Origin: Annulohypoxylon bovei var. microspora
Lineage: Eukaryota; Ascomycota; Sordariomycetes; Xylariales; Hypoxylaceae
DNA: 31,320 bases
Assembly: GCA_022836615.1 (NCBI GenBank)
Contig: MU405441.1
Coordinates: 1 to 31,320 of the forward strand
Direction: 5' to 3'
Under the pieces are notes generated by a model, which searched no databases, was not told the origin of the DNA, and worked only from the letters and a program-made list of their open reading frames with translations. The position numbers were made by a program, and so were the translations under genes. Of the stretch, positions 31,238-31,320 are shown in pieces; within the stretch, counting starts at the first letter, position 1; the number at the start of each line of letters is the position of its first letter.

Positions 31238-31320
31238 CAACTACACCAACTCAACTGAGGCCTTGGTGTAGTTGGTTTGTTACGTAATCACGAAAACCTC
31301 CAGTTGAATTGGTGTAGTTG
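31238..31320. repeat. 20-bp inverted repeat at the window edge, possible transposon or MITE end
   Basis: CAACTACACCAACTCAACTG (31,238-31,257) is the reverse complement of 31,301-31,320 with one mismatch. A third copy of the core, TTGGTGTAGTTG at 31,263-31,274, also pairs perfectly with 31,238-31,249. The spacer contains TTACGTAATCACG. Such short repeated termini are typical of fungal DNA transposon ends, perhaps nested. The element, if any, extends past the window. Confidence 0.5.

Overview
The window is nuclear DNA of a filamentous ascomycete (Pezizomycotina, probably a Sordariomycete). The evidence is short 53-95 nt introns with CTAAC/CTAAT branch points, genes for DNA polymerase epsilon, COX20 and DNA ligase I, a CE1 acetyl xylan esterase, and a sharply bounded, extremely AT-rich block with the signature of repeat-induced point mutation (RIP). 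No species call is possible from sequence alone.

Repeat half (1-12,300). Positions 1-2713 hold a head-to-tail array of a roughly 1.1-1.3 kb element (tail of one copy, then two copies) made of G-rich GGGTGGYTTAA-type minisatellite plus a more complex segment. From about 2890 to 11,405 the DNA is extremely AT-rich, and its surviving C residues sit mostly in CpG. Inside it lies a RIP-killed Ty3/gypsy chromodomain LTR retrotransposon (about 4087-11,043, plus orientation; recognisable RT, RNase H start, integrase and chromodomain remnants; YIDD changed to YINN). A further copy of the array element, exactly 1310 bp, sits inside the left LTR (4181-5490). The right LTR gives the empty site, so the ends and the lack of a target-site duplication can be read directly. 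These ends (asymmetric terminal inverted repeats, a 3' hairpin, insertion between A/T or T/T, head-to-tail arrays) point to a non-autonomous Helentron/Helitron2-like element, the most interesting object in the window. An inverted repeat pair (about 2727-2900 and 12,160-12,286) brackets the whole block.

Gene half (12,984-31,320). In order: POL2 (minus, 3 exons, 2245 aa), COX20 (plus, 2 exons, 183 aa), a conserved disordered probable nuclear protein of unknown function (minus, 368 aa), an aldose 1-epimerase (plus, 2 exons, 342 aa), DNA ligase I (minus, 2 exons with a GC-AG intron, 909 aa), a secreted CE1 acetyl xylan esterase (minus, 3 exons, 294 aa) and a single-pass membrane glycoprotein whose gene model is not fully resolved (minus). 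The last 83 bases carry a 20-bp inverted repeat that may be a transposon end.

POL2 and COX20 are divergent across a 509-bp intergenic region with a cluster of ACGCGA (MBF/MCB-type) sites. POL2 and DNA ligase I both act at the replication fork with PCNA. The epimerase and the esterase are carbohydrate-related. No operon-like logic is expected in this organism.
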